From Thermaceae bacterium (GTDB taxonomy: Bacteria > Deinococcota > Deinococci > Deinococcales > Marinithermaceae): DNA of 35,893 bases. Positions within the stretch are counted from its first letter, which is position 1. Every line of letters starts with the position of its first letter. The DNA lies in NCBI GenBank assembly GCA_015488545.1, contig WFNN01000052.1:1-35893 (forward strand), read 5' to 3'. This document shows, piece by piece, positions 27,474 through 35,893 of this stretch. The notes below the pieces were generated by a model. The model did no database searches, was not told where the DNA came from, and saw nothing but the letters and a program-made list of their open reading frames with translations. The position numbers were made by a program, and so were the translations under genes.

Positions 27474-27495
27474 GGGGCCCGCTCGGGCGGGCCCC
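27474..27495 (+). terminator. Possible terminator or stem-loop after lon
   Basis: GGGGCCCGC-TCGG-GCGGGCCCC stem, only a short TT afterwards. Confidence 0.5.
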
Positions 27496-27508
27496 TTGGG
27501 CGCTGGGG

Positions 27509-27521
27509 TAAAATCGGGCCC
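27509..27521 (+). promoter_or_regulatory. Candidate leaderless-type -10 (TAAAAT-N7-GTG) for hisC
   Basis: TAAAAT at 27509-27514 followed by cgggccc and GTG at 27522; no Shine-Dalgarno sequence. Confidence 0.5.
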
Positions 27522-28578
<1,057 letters not shown>

Positions 28579-28598
<20 letters not shown>

Positions 28599-29163
28599 GC
28601 GCATCACCGATGAAACCGAGGTCCGGGTCCGGTTGGATCTCGACGGCCCGCCCCGGGGCGAGGTGGCCACAGGGTTAGGTTTTCTGGATCACCTTCTAAA
28701 GAGCCTGGCTCGCCACGGGCGCATGGACCTCGAGGTTCATGCCCGGGGGGACCTCGAGGTCGACGTTCATCACCTGGTCGAGGACGTGGGCATCACCCTG
28801 GGGATGGCCCTCGACCGGGCGCTCGGGCAGCGCGCGGGCCTCGAGCGCTTCGGCGAGGCCACCGTACCCATGGACGAGACCCTGGTGCAGGCGGTCCTCG
28901 ACCTCTCGGGCCGCCCCTACCTCGCCTTCGCGCCCGAGGAACTGGCCATCGAAGGGTCCCCCGGCGGGGTTAACGCCTACCACTTCCGCGAGTTCTTGCG
29001 CGGTCTCGCCAACCACGGCAGGTTTACCCTCCACATTCGGCTTCTGGCAGGTCGCGAGGCCCACCACGTGATGGAAGCGGCCACCAAGGCGCTGGCCCGG
29101 GCCCTCTACCTGGCCACCCGGATCACCCGTGAGGACCTGCCGAGCACGAAGGAAGTGCTATGA
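28579..29163 (+). CDS. hisB: Imidazoleglycerol-phosphate dehydratase
   Basis: ETEVRVRLDLDGPPRGEVATGLGFLDHLLKSLARHGRMDLEVHARGDLEVDVHHLVEDVGITLG; AHHVMEAATKALARAL. Confidence 0.97.
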
Positions 29164-29167
29164 AGTA

Positions 29168-29243
29168 CTTGTGGCTCGTGGCTCGTGACCTGTGGGAAAA
29201 ACGATCCTCTTCAAACCACAGGCCACAGGCCACAGGCCACAAG
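29168..29243. repeat. Long imperfect inverted repeat built from 7-bp direct repeats, between hisB and hisH
   Basis: 5' arm CTTGTGGCTCGTGGCTCGTGACCTGTGG (29168-29195), 20-nt loop, 3' arm CCACAGGCCACAGGCCACAGGCCACAAG (29216-29243); arms match at 23 of 28 positions. Confidence 0.9.
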
Positions 29244-29254
29244 CCTTACCGCTT

Positions 29255-29857
29255 ATGAAGACCCTCGTCATCGACTACGGTTCAGGGAACGTGCGCAGCG
29301 TCGCCAAGGCACTCGAGGCCAGCGGCTTCGACGTGCGGGTGGCAAACCATCCCCGGGAGGCCAAGGGGGCGGACCTCCTGGTGCTCCCCGGCCAGGGGCA
29401 CTTTCGCCAGGTCATGGACACCTTTCGGGCCTCCGGCTTCGAGGAAACGGTGCGCGCCCACCTCGAGGCCGACCGACCCTTTCTGGGGATATGCGTCGGC
29501 CTTCAGCTCCTTTTCGAAGGCTCGGAGGAGGCCCCCGCCACCCCCGGGCTCGGCGTGGTGGCCGGCTACGTTCGCCGCTTCCGGGCGGAGAAAGTCCCCC
29601 AGATGGGCTGGAACCGGGTCTTCTTCCGGGAGGGTTCGCCCTTCGCCTCGCTCTCCGGCCGGCACTTTTACTTTGTCCATTCCTACTACGCCCCCCTGGT
29701 CGCCGACACCGCCGGAGAAGCGGAGTACGCCGGCACCCGGTACACCGCCCTCCTCCACCGCGGAAACCTGATCGCTCCTCAGTTCCATCCCGAGAAGTCC
29801 AGCCGGACCGGGCTGGCGTTCCTAGCCGCCGCAAGGACCCACTTTCTAAACCGCTAG
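29255..29857 (+). CDS. hisH: Imidazole glycerol phosphate synthase subunit HisH
   Basis: MKTLVIDYGSGNVRSVAKALEASG, LVLPGQGHFRQVM, FLGICVGLQLLFEGSEE, FYFVHSYYAPL, QFHPEKSSRTGLAFL. ATG at 29255 preferred over GTG 29192, which translates through the repeat. Confidence 0.95.
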   Translation: MKTLVIDYGSGNVRSVAKALEASGFDVRVANHPREAKGADLLVLPGQGHFRQVMDTFRASGFEETVRAHLEADRPFLGICVGLQLLFEGSEEAPATPGLGVVAGYVRRFRAEKVPQMGWNRVFFREGSPFASLSGRHFYFVHSYYAPLVADTAGEAEYAGTRYTALLHRGNLIAPQFHPEKSSRTGLAFLAAARTHFLNR

Positions 29858-30765
29858 CGGGTCAGGTCCTCGGGACGCACCAATCGGCCCTGGGCCCCCA
29901 CCGCGGTGGTTGCCAGCGCCCCGGCGGTGTTGCCCAAACGAGCGGCCTCCACCAGGGGTAGCCCCTGCATGACGCCGTGGGCGAAGGCTGCGGTAAAGGC
30001 GTCCCCGGCTCCGGTGGTGTCGACCACCTCGTCCACCTCGTAGGGCTCGACCAAGGCCTCCTCCTCCGGGGTCGCCACGATCGCCCCCAGCGGCCCTACC
30101 TTGACCACCACCCGTTCAATCCCGGCCCGACGTAAATGCGAAAGCCCCTCGCTGATCGAGCCGGCACCGGTCAAGCCCAAAAGCTCACGCTCGTTCATGA
30201 GAAGGTAGTCGGGAACCCCGATCCTCCCGAGCAGGTCCTGCCCCGCCTGATCCACCGCCCCGGTGCCGAGGTCCACGAAGATCGGCACCCCGCGCTTCCT
30301 GGCCGCCGCCATTGCTTTGGTGGCGTACTCCCGCTGGGGTCCGCCGACCAGGGCGTAAGCGGACACCACCAGGGCATCGATGGTGTCGAGGCTCCGGGCC
30401 CGGAAGCCCGAGGCGTCGAGGTAACGGCTGGCCCCTGCGTAAGCCACCATGCTCCGCTCACCCCCCGGGAACAGGAAGACGAGAATCGAGGTCGTGGGGT
30501 GCTCGGGGTCCTCCTGCAAGTACCGTAAGTCAACCCCGGCCTCCTTGAGCCCGGCCAGGGCTATCTGCGAAAGCGGACCGGTGCCCACCCGCGAGGCCAG
30601 AAAGCTGGTGTGCCCCAGGCTGGCGAGCTGGGCAGCTACGGTCGCGCCCGAGCCCCCCGGACGGTAGAGCATGCGACGGGCGGCGACTTCCTCGCCGGGC
30701 TCGGGCAGGCGGTCGGTAAGGTAGATCAGGTCTACGGAAACGTCCCCAATAACCAAGAAGCGCAT
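29854..30765 (-). CDS. PfkB-family carbohydrate kinase
   Basis: MRFLVIGDVSVDLIYLTDRLPEPGEEV...YRPGGSGATVAAQLASLG; VDTTGAGDAFTAAFAHGV; VVKVGPLGA. Confidence 0.92.
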   Translation of the reverse strand: MRFLVIGDVSVDLIYLTDRLPEPGEEVAARRMLYRPGGSGATVAAQLASLGHTSFLASRVGTGPLSQIALAGLKEAGVDLRYLQEDPEHPTTSILVFLFPGGERSMVAYAGASRYLDASGFRARSLDTIDALVVSAYALVGGPQREYATKAMAAARKRGVPIFVDLGTGAVDQAGQDLLGRIGVPDYLLMNERELLGLTGAGSISEGLSHLRRAGIERVVVKVGPLGAIVATPEEEALVEPYEVDEVVDTTGAGDAFTAAFAHGVMQGLPLVEAARLGNTAGALATTAVGAQGRLVRPEDLTR

Positions 30766-30794
30766 CGAAGCGGCCTCCCCGTTTGGCTTGCCCT

Positions 30795-30800
30795 ACTATA
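30795..30800 (-). promoter_or_regulatory. Possible -10 of the PfkB-kinase promoter
   Basis: Minus-strand TATAGT about 30 bp before the ATG; weak -35. Confidence 0.35.
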
Positions 30801-30934
30801 CCGGCTTTCAGCCCGGAAGGAAGTGGGGATAGGGAAAATCTGCAGGGTGGCTCATATTTTCAACTAAACAAATAAAAATGCGCAGGATTTATGTCCCTGT
30901 TCAGCCCCCTTAGCGCGAATTATTCGTATTACGG

Positions 30935-32323
30935 GTGATGCGAATGAACGCGCTGGGACTCGCACGCTTCCAGTTTGCCAGCACCACCACCTACCACTTC
31001 TTTTTCGTGCCCCTGACCCTGGGGCTCTCCATTCTGGTGGCAGTGATGGAAACGATCTATGTCCGAACCGGAGACGAGCGTTATCAAAAGCTCGCACGTT
31101 TCTACGGCCACCTATTCATGATCAATTTCGCCCTTGGGGTGGTCACCGGGCTGGTGCAGGAGTTCCAGTTCGGGATGAACTGGTCGGGCTACGCTCGCTT
31201 CATGGGGGATATCTTCGGGGTGCCGCTGGCCATCGAAGCGCTGCTGGCCTTTTTCCTGGAGTCGACCTTCCTGGGGCTTTGGTTCTTCACCTGGGATAGG
31301 GTTCCAAAAGCTCTGCACGCCGCCTTCATCTGGCTGGTGGCGCTAGGCTCGAACCTTTCGGCCCTTTGGATCCTGATTGCCAACTCCTTCATGCAGCACC
31401 CGGTGGGCTACCGCCTGGAAAATGGAAGGGCGCTGCTCGCAAGTTTTCCGGCAATCTTTCTAAACCCCCACGTCTGGCTGCAGTTCCCCCACACCCTCTT
31501 CGCCGCTCTGGCCACCGCCGGTTTCTTCGTTGCCGCCGTGGCGGCCTGGCACCTGATCCGGAGGCACCGGGTCGAGCTCTTCGACCCCGCCATGCGGATC
31601 GGGCTGGCCGCCGCTGTGGCCGGCAGCCTCCTGGTGATCGCGGTGGGCCACCTCCAGGCCGACTTCATCGTGCGCCACCAACCAATGAAGTTCGCCGCCA
31701 TGGAGGCCATCTGGGACGACCTGCCGGAACCGGCACCGTGGACGCTCGCTGCCGGCATCGACGAGAAGGGCATGCGGAACACCTTCGAGCTCAGACTGCC
31801 CGGCGTCCTCTCGCTCCTGGCGCACGCCCCGGCTCAGGAGGGGGGAAAGCGCGTTTTCCTCGGCATCAAAACCCTGAACCGCCGTTACCAGAAGGCCTAC
31901 GGGCCTGGCAACTACGTGCCCCCGGTCAAGCTCACCTACTGGAGCTTTCGGGTCATGGTCTTCAGCGGGCTTCTGATGCTCCTCCTGGCCGCCTGGGGTC
32001 TCTGGCTCCAATGGCGCGGCCGGCTGACCTCCGCCCGGCGCTTCCTTACCGGCCTGGTTTGGGCCGTGTTGCTCCCCTACCTGGCCAACACCACCGGGTG
32101 GTGGACGGCCGAGTTCGGCCGCCAACCCTGGATGGTGCAGGGCCTGCTCACCATCTACCAGGGGATCACCCCGGAGAGCGTGGTGTCCGCCGACCTAGTG
32201 CTCCTTTCAGCGGTCGGTTTCACCCTCCTCTACCTGGTGCTGGGGGTGATCGACGTCTACCTGCTCGTGCGCTTCGCCAAGAAGGACCCCGAAACCGAGG
32301 CCGCCCAGGCCCCGGCGTACTAG
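30935..32323 (+). CDS. cydA: Cytochrome bd-type quinol oxidase subunit I
   Basis: LARFQFASTTTYHFFFVPLTLGLSILVAVMETIYVRTGDERYQKLARFYGHLFMINFALGVVTGLVQEFQFGMNWSGYARFMGDIFG; WWTAEFGRQPWMVQGLLT. Start could be GTG 30935, ATG 30938 or ATG 30944. Confidence 0.96.
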   Translation: MMRMNALGLARFQFASTTTYHFFFVPLTLGLSILVAVMETIYVRTGDERYQKLARFYGHLFMINFALGVVTGLVQEFQFGMNWSGYARFMGDIFGVPLAIEALLAFFLESTFLGLWFFTWDRVPKALHAAFIWLVALGSNLSALWILIANSFMQHPVGYRLENGRALLASFPAIFLNPHVWLQFPHTLFAALATAGFFVAAVAAWHLIRRHRVELFDPAMRIGLAAAVAGSLLVIAVGHLQADFIVRHQPMKFAAMEAIWDDLPEPAPWTLAAGIDEKGMRNTFELRLPGVLSLLAHAPAQEGGKRVFLGIKTLNRRYQKAYGPGNYVPPVKLTYWSFRVMVFSGLLMLLLAAWGLWLQWRGRLTSARRFLTGLVWAVLLPYLANTTGWWTAEFGRQPWMVQGLLTIYQGITPESVVSADLVLLSAVGFTLLYLVLGVIDVYLLVRFAKKDPETEAAQAPAY

Positions 32324-32339
32324 GGAAGGAGGCGACGCG

Positions 32340-33353
32340 ATGGTGCTGAACACGATCTGGTTCGCCCTGGTGGCGGTACTGTTCATGGGGTTTTTCTTCC
32401 TCGAGGGCTTCGACTACGGGGTAGGCATGCTGCTCCCCTTTATCGCCAAGAACGACGACCAACGCCGGGCGGTGATCAACGCAATCGGACCTGTCTGGGA
32501 TGGCAACGAGGTCTGGATGATCACCGCCGGCGGGGCGATCTTCGCAGCCTTTCCCCAGTGGTACGCCACCCTCTTTTCTGGCTTTTACCTGGCGCTCTTT
32601 TTGATGCTGGTGGCCCTTATCCTCCGCGGGGTGGGGTTTGAGTTCCGGTCCAAGGAGTCGAACCCTGGCTGGCGAAGCTTTTGGGACTGGATGATCTTTC
32701 TGGGCTCCTTCCTGCCCGCCCTCCTCTGGGGGGTGGCCGTAGCCAACCTGGTCAGGGGCGTGCCGATCGGACCCGACATGAACTACCGGGGAGGCTTTCT
32801 CACCCTGTTGAACCCCTTCGGGCTGCTCGGTGGGGCCGCGGCGGTGGCGGTCTTCGTCTTCCACGGAGCCAATTTCCTGACCCTGAAACTTGAGGAGCCC
32901 TTGCTCACCCGGGCCCGCACCGCCGCCAAGATCTGGGCCCCGGCGGCGGTGGGGCTGGCACTCGCCTTCGTGTTGGGGTCGGCAGCCCACGGACTCTTCG
33001 GCCGTGAGGGGCGGGTGCTGGCCGACCTTTTCGCCCTGCTGGCGGCAGTCGGGCTACTCGCCGGTTGGTACGGGCGGGCGCGGAACGCCGACGCGACAGC
33101 CTTTTGGGCTACCGGGCTCGGGGTGCTCTTCGCGGTGGCCGCGGTGTTTGCTGGCCTCTACCCCAACGTCATGCCCTCGACCCTTGACCCCGGCTACAGC
33201 CTAACCGTGGTCAACGCCGCCGCCAGCCCCTACACCCTCCGGGTAATGACCTGGGTAGCGGCGATCTTCACGCCCCTGGTCCTGCTCTACCAAGGCTGGA
33301 CCTACTGGGTCTTCCGTGGCCGGGTCCGCATCGGCACCGGCGAGGGCTACTAG
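32340..33353 (+). CDS. cydB: Cytochrome bd-type quinol oxidase subunit II
   Basis: FMGFFFLEGFDYGVGMLLPF, RRAVINAIGPVWDGNEVWMITAGGAIFAAFPQWYATLFSGFYLALFL; PNVMPSTLDPGYSLTVVNAAASPYTL. Confidence 0.96.
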   Translation: MVLNTIWFALVAVLFMGFFFLEGFDYGVGMLLPFIAKNDDQRRAVINAIGPVWDGNEVWMITAGGAIFAAFPQWYATLFSGFYLALFLMLVALILRGVGFEFRSKESNPGWRSFWDWMIFLGSFLPALLWGVAVANLVRGVPIGPDMNYRGGFLTLLNPFGLLGGAAAVAVFVFHGANFLTLKLEEPLLTRARTAAKIWAPAAVGLALAFVLGSAAHGLFGREGRVLADLFALLAAVGLLAGWYGRARNADATAFWATGLGVLFAVAAVFAGLYPNVMPSTLDPGYSLTVVNAAASPYTLRVMTWVAAIFTPLVLLYQGWTYWVFRGRVRIGTGEGY

Positions 33354-34988
33354 GTGCGCACCCTCCTAGCTGAAGCCCGGCGCCACCCTGCCCTCCTGGC
33401 CCTCGCGATCGGGTTTCCACCGATCGCGGGGGCGGGCGCCGTGGCCCGGGCCTGGTTCCTGGCCCAGGGGGTGAGCGAGGCCCTTCTCAAGGCCGCCCCC
33501 CTCTCCGCCCTCCTTCCCTACGCCCGGGGGGTGCTGGTGGCCAGCGGCTTGGTGGCGCTGGCCCGGGCCCTTGGGGCGGCCAGCGCCTCGGCCCTGGCCG
33601 CCCAGGTCAAGGCCGATCTGCGCGCCCGGCTGGCCCGGCGGATGGTGGCCGCTGGACCGGATCGGCTGCGCCAACCCCCCGCCCGGGTGGCGATGGTGCT
33701 CACCGACGCGGTGGAGGGGGTGGACGGGTTCATCCGCGGCTACCTACCGGCGCTGGCGGAAGCGGCGGCGGTACCGCTCGGCGTCCTGCTTTGGGTGCTC
33801 ACCGCCGAACCCCTAAGCGCCCTGGTGCTCTTCTCCACCGCTCCCCTGATCCCCCTTTTCATGGTGCTCATCGGCCGATGGGCCGAGGGGCTGACCGAAC
33901 GGCAGTGGCGGGCGCTCTTCGCCCTCGGGGCCTACTTCGCCGACGCCCTTAAGGGCATGGCCACCCTCCGGGTCCTCGGTGCCGAGCTGCGCGCAAAAAG
34001 CACCCTCTTGCGGCTAGCCGAGGACCACCGGCTGGCAACCCTGGCGGTGCTCCGGGTGGCCTTCCTATCAGCGCTGGTGCTGGAGCTTTTAGCCACCCTT
34101 TCCACCGCCATCGTGGCGGTGGAGGTCGGGCTCCGGCTACTGGCCGGCCATCTCGACTACCTGACCGCGTTCTTCGTGCTCCTCCTGGCCCCCGAGTACT
34201 ACGGCCCCTTGCGATCGCTGGGGGCGCAGTTCCACCCAGCGCGCTCGGCCAAAGATGCAGCCGACGCAATCGCCCCGCTGGAGTCGACCCCCATCCCACG
34301 GGCGACCAGCGCCTGCCCCCAAGGCCTCCCCCGCGGCCTGGTTCTCATGCGGGTCGGCTACCGCTACCCCGGGTCGCAAAAGGGGGTCCGGGGGGTGGAC
34401 CTGGTGGTGAGGCCCGGCGAGCTCGTGGCCCTAACCGGTGCCAGCGGGGCCGGGAAAAGCACCCTTTTTAAGCTGATCCTCGGCTTCCTCGACCCCGAGG
34501 AAGGGCAGGTCTGCCTCAACCGCCGGCCGGCAGGCCCCGAACGCTTCGCCTACCTGCCGCAGTCCCCTTTTGTACTGGCCGGCACATTGCGGGAAAACCT
34601 CCTGCTAGCCAATCCCGGCGCCAGCCCATCAGGGCTGGAGCGGGCGCTCCGCCGATCGGGCCTCGACGAGGTGGTGGCCCGGTTGCCGCAAGGACTGGAT
34701 ACCCCGGTGGGCGAAGGGGGCTTCGGACTCTCGGCCGGCGAACGCCAGCGCCTGGCCTTGGCCCGGGCGTTCCTCAAACGCCCGGAGGCCGTGCTCCTCG
34801 ACGAGCCCACAGCCCACCTGGACCCCGCCAGCGAGGCCCGGGTACTGGCGGGGATCCGTGCCCTCAAGGAGGAAGGCGTTCCGGTGCTGGCCATCGCCCA
34901 CCGTCCGGCACTGGTGGCGGCCGCCGACCGAGTGGTCCGCCTGGAGGCCGGCCGCTTGGTGGAAGGGGGAGCCCGGCGTGCCGGCTAG
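33354..34988 (+). CDS. cydD: Thiol reductant ABC exporter subunit CydD (TMD+NBD)
   Basis: ABC exporter TMD; Walker A LTGASGAGKSTLFKLILG, LSAGERQRLALARAFLKRPEAVLLDEPTAHLD; directly after cydB. Confidence 0.9.
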   Translation: MRTLLAEARRHPALLALAIGFPPIAGAGAVARAWFLAQGVSEALLKAAPLSALLPYARGVLVASGLVALARALGAASASALAAQVKADLRARLARRMVAAGPDRLRQPPARVAMVLTDAVEGVDGFIRGYLPALAEAAAVPLGVLLWVLTAEPLSALVLFSTAPLIPLFMVLIGRWAEGLTERQWRALFALGAYFADALKGMATLRVLGAELRAKSTLLRLAEDHRLATLAVLRVAFLSALVLELLATLSTAIVAVEVGLRLLAGHLDYLTAFFVLLLAPEYYGPLRSLGAQFHPARSAKDAADAIAPLESTPIPRATSACPQGLPRGLVLMRVGYRYPGSQKGVRGVDLVVRPGELVALTGASGAGKSTLFKLILGFLDPEEGQVCLNRRPAGPERFAYLPQSPFVLAGTLRENLLLANPGASPSGLERALRRSGLDEVVARLPQGLDTPVGEGGFGLSAGERQRLALARAFLKRPEAVLLDEPTAHLDPASEARVLAGIRALKEEGVPVLAIAHRPALVAAADRVVRLEAGRLVEGGARRAG

Positions 34989-35893
34989 TCTCGCCCCCTT
35001 CCTGGCGGCGGCGGTCGCCGGCGCCCTCACCGTGTTGGCCGGGGTCGGGCTGATGGCCACCGCCAGCACCCTGCTGGCCACCGCCGCCTTCCACCCCCCG
35101 CTCTACACCCTGATGCTACTGGTGACTGGGGTACGGTTTTTCGGCACCAGCCGGGGCTTTTTTCGCTACCTTGAGCGCCTCTTCGCCCACGACGCCACCT
35201 TTCGTCACCTCGCCCGGTTGCGGGTGAGGGTCTTCACCGCCCTGGTCCCCCGAGTGCCGGCCGCGGCCCGGGGGCTGGCCAGCGGCCGGCTACAGGAACG
35301 GCTGGTCGGCGACGTAGACCGGCTGGAACCAGTGCTGGTGCGCCTCCTGGTCCCCGCGACCTCCGCCCTCATCGTTCTCCTCACGGTGGGGTGTGCCCTC
35401 TTTCGCCTGGCCTCCGAACTCGCGCTGGTTTTCGCCGGCGGTTACTTCCTCGCCGGGGCGCTCGCCCCCGGCCTGACCTACCTGGCGGCAGCCGCCCTCG
35501 GCCCCCGGCGGGGTCGGGTCGCTGAGGAACTGCGCCAGGCGGTCACCGAACTCGCCGAAGGCCTGCCGGAACTGCTCACCTACCAGGCCGCCACCCGCCG
35601 GGCCGAAGCCATCCGAAGCCTCGCCCGGGAACTGGCCGGGCTCGAACGTCGGGAAGCAGCCCTCCTTGCCCTGGGCGAAGCTCTTTTCGAACTTTCGGCC
35701 GGAGGCACGCTGGCCCTTCTCTTCGTGGTGGGGGCAAAAGCGGCGGCGGCCGGCGCCTTCCCCCAACGCTGGCTGGCAGGGGTGGCGCTGGCGGGGTTTT
35801 CCGCCTTTGAAGCGATCCGTCCCCTGCCCCAAGGTGCGGTGTCCCTGGCCGAAGCCCGGGCTGCCTGGGGGCGGATACGCGCCCTTACGACCC
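34978..35893 (+). CDS. cydC: Thiol reductant ABC exporter subunit CydC, N-terminal part (runs off window)
   Basis: Manual translation from GTG 34978: MPASLAPFLAAAVAGALTVLAGVGLMATASTLLATAAFHPPLYTLMLLVTGVRFFGTSRGFFRYLERLFAHDATFRHLARLRVRVFTALVP; absent from the ORF track because it has no stop in the window. Confidence 0.9.
   Translation, partial: MPASLAPFLAAAVAGALTVLAGVGLMATASTLLATAAFHPPLYTLMLLVTGVRFFGTSRGFFRYLERLFAHDATFRHLARLRVRVFTALVPRVPAAARGLASGRLQERLVGDVDRLEPVLVRLLVPATSALIVLLTVGCALFRLASELALVFAGGYFLAGALAPGLTYLAAAALGPRRGRVAEELRQAVTELAEGLPELLTYQAATRRAEAIRSLARELAGLERREAALLALGEALFELSAGGTLALLFVVGAKAAAAGAFPQRWLAGVALAGFSAFEAIRPLPQGAVSLAEARAAWGRIRALTT

Noticed and set aside
29168-29243. CRISPR array at the ACAGGCC/GTGGCTC repeats
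   Set aside because: 7-bp tandem units with no spacers and inverted arrangement; no cas genes nearby.
29854-30765. PfkB kinase as the missing IolC (5-dehydro-2-deoxygluconokinase)
   Set aside because: It is ~5 kb beyond the operon, on the opposite strand, next to his genes, and its N-terminus (IGDVSVDLIYLTDRLPEPGEEV) lacks the IolC-like pattern I would expect. Not excluded biochemically, so it remains a test for the pathway hypothesis.
30840-30935. Rex or FNR-type operator upstream of cydA
   Set aside because: The AT-rich region has CGAATTATTCG (30916-30926) but no TTGTGAA-N6-TTCACAA or TTGAT-N4-ATCAA pattern; too little evidence to name a regulator.

Overview
GC-rich (about two-thirds G+C by eye), coding-dense chromosomal segment. 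Protein style suggests a thermophilic Deinococcota/Thermaceae-like bacterium (inference). Left part: Nnr (partial), a TrkA-type K+ channel, Sir2 deacylase, type IV pilin-like protein, Der GTPase, tRNA-Met(CAT), GalE-like epimerase, and a lutABC lactate-utilization operon. Centre (about 8.87-24.97 kb): a 16-gene, largely translationally coupled myo-inositol operon. It encodes a CUT2-type ABC importer, IolD, IolE, a tartrate/D-malate-type beta-decarboxylating dehydrogenase, a split transketolase, IolG, IolB, a DeoR regulator, a second CUT1-type ABC importer and a divergent GDPD. Right part: Lon, hisC-hisB-hisH, a PfkB kinase, and cydA-cydB-cydD-cydC (cydC cut by the window edge). Main finding: the iol operon has every step down to 5-dehydro-2-deoxy-D-gluconate (DKG) but no IolC, IolJ or IolA. 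In their place sit transketolase N/C subunits and a DmlA/TtuC-like enzyme. DKG is a D-threo ketose, so transketolase cleavage would release a C4 hydroxy-semialdehyde whose oxidation gives D-malate, the substrate class of DmlA. This suggests a kinase- and aldolase-independent inositol pathway. Other notable signals: CGAAA boxes at 32-bp spacing at the iol promoter, a long repeat-built hairpin between hisB and hisH, paired hairpins after both binding-protein genes, a compositionally distinct C-terminal domain on LutC, and a non-canonical K+ channel filter. No searches were run; all assignments come from reading motifs.
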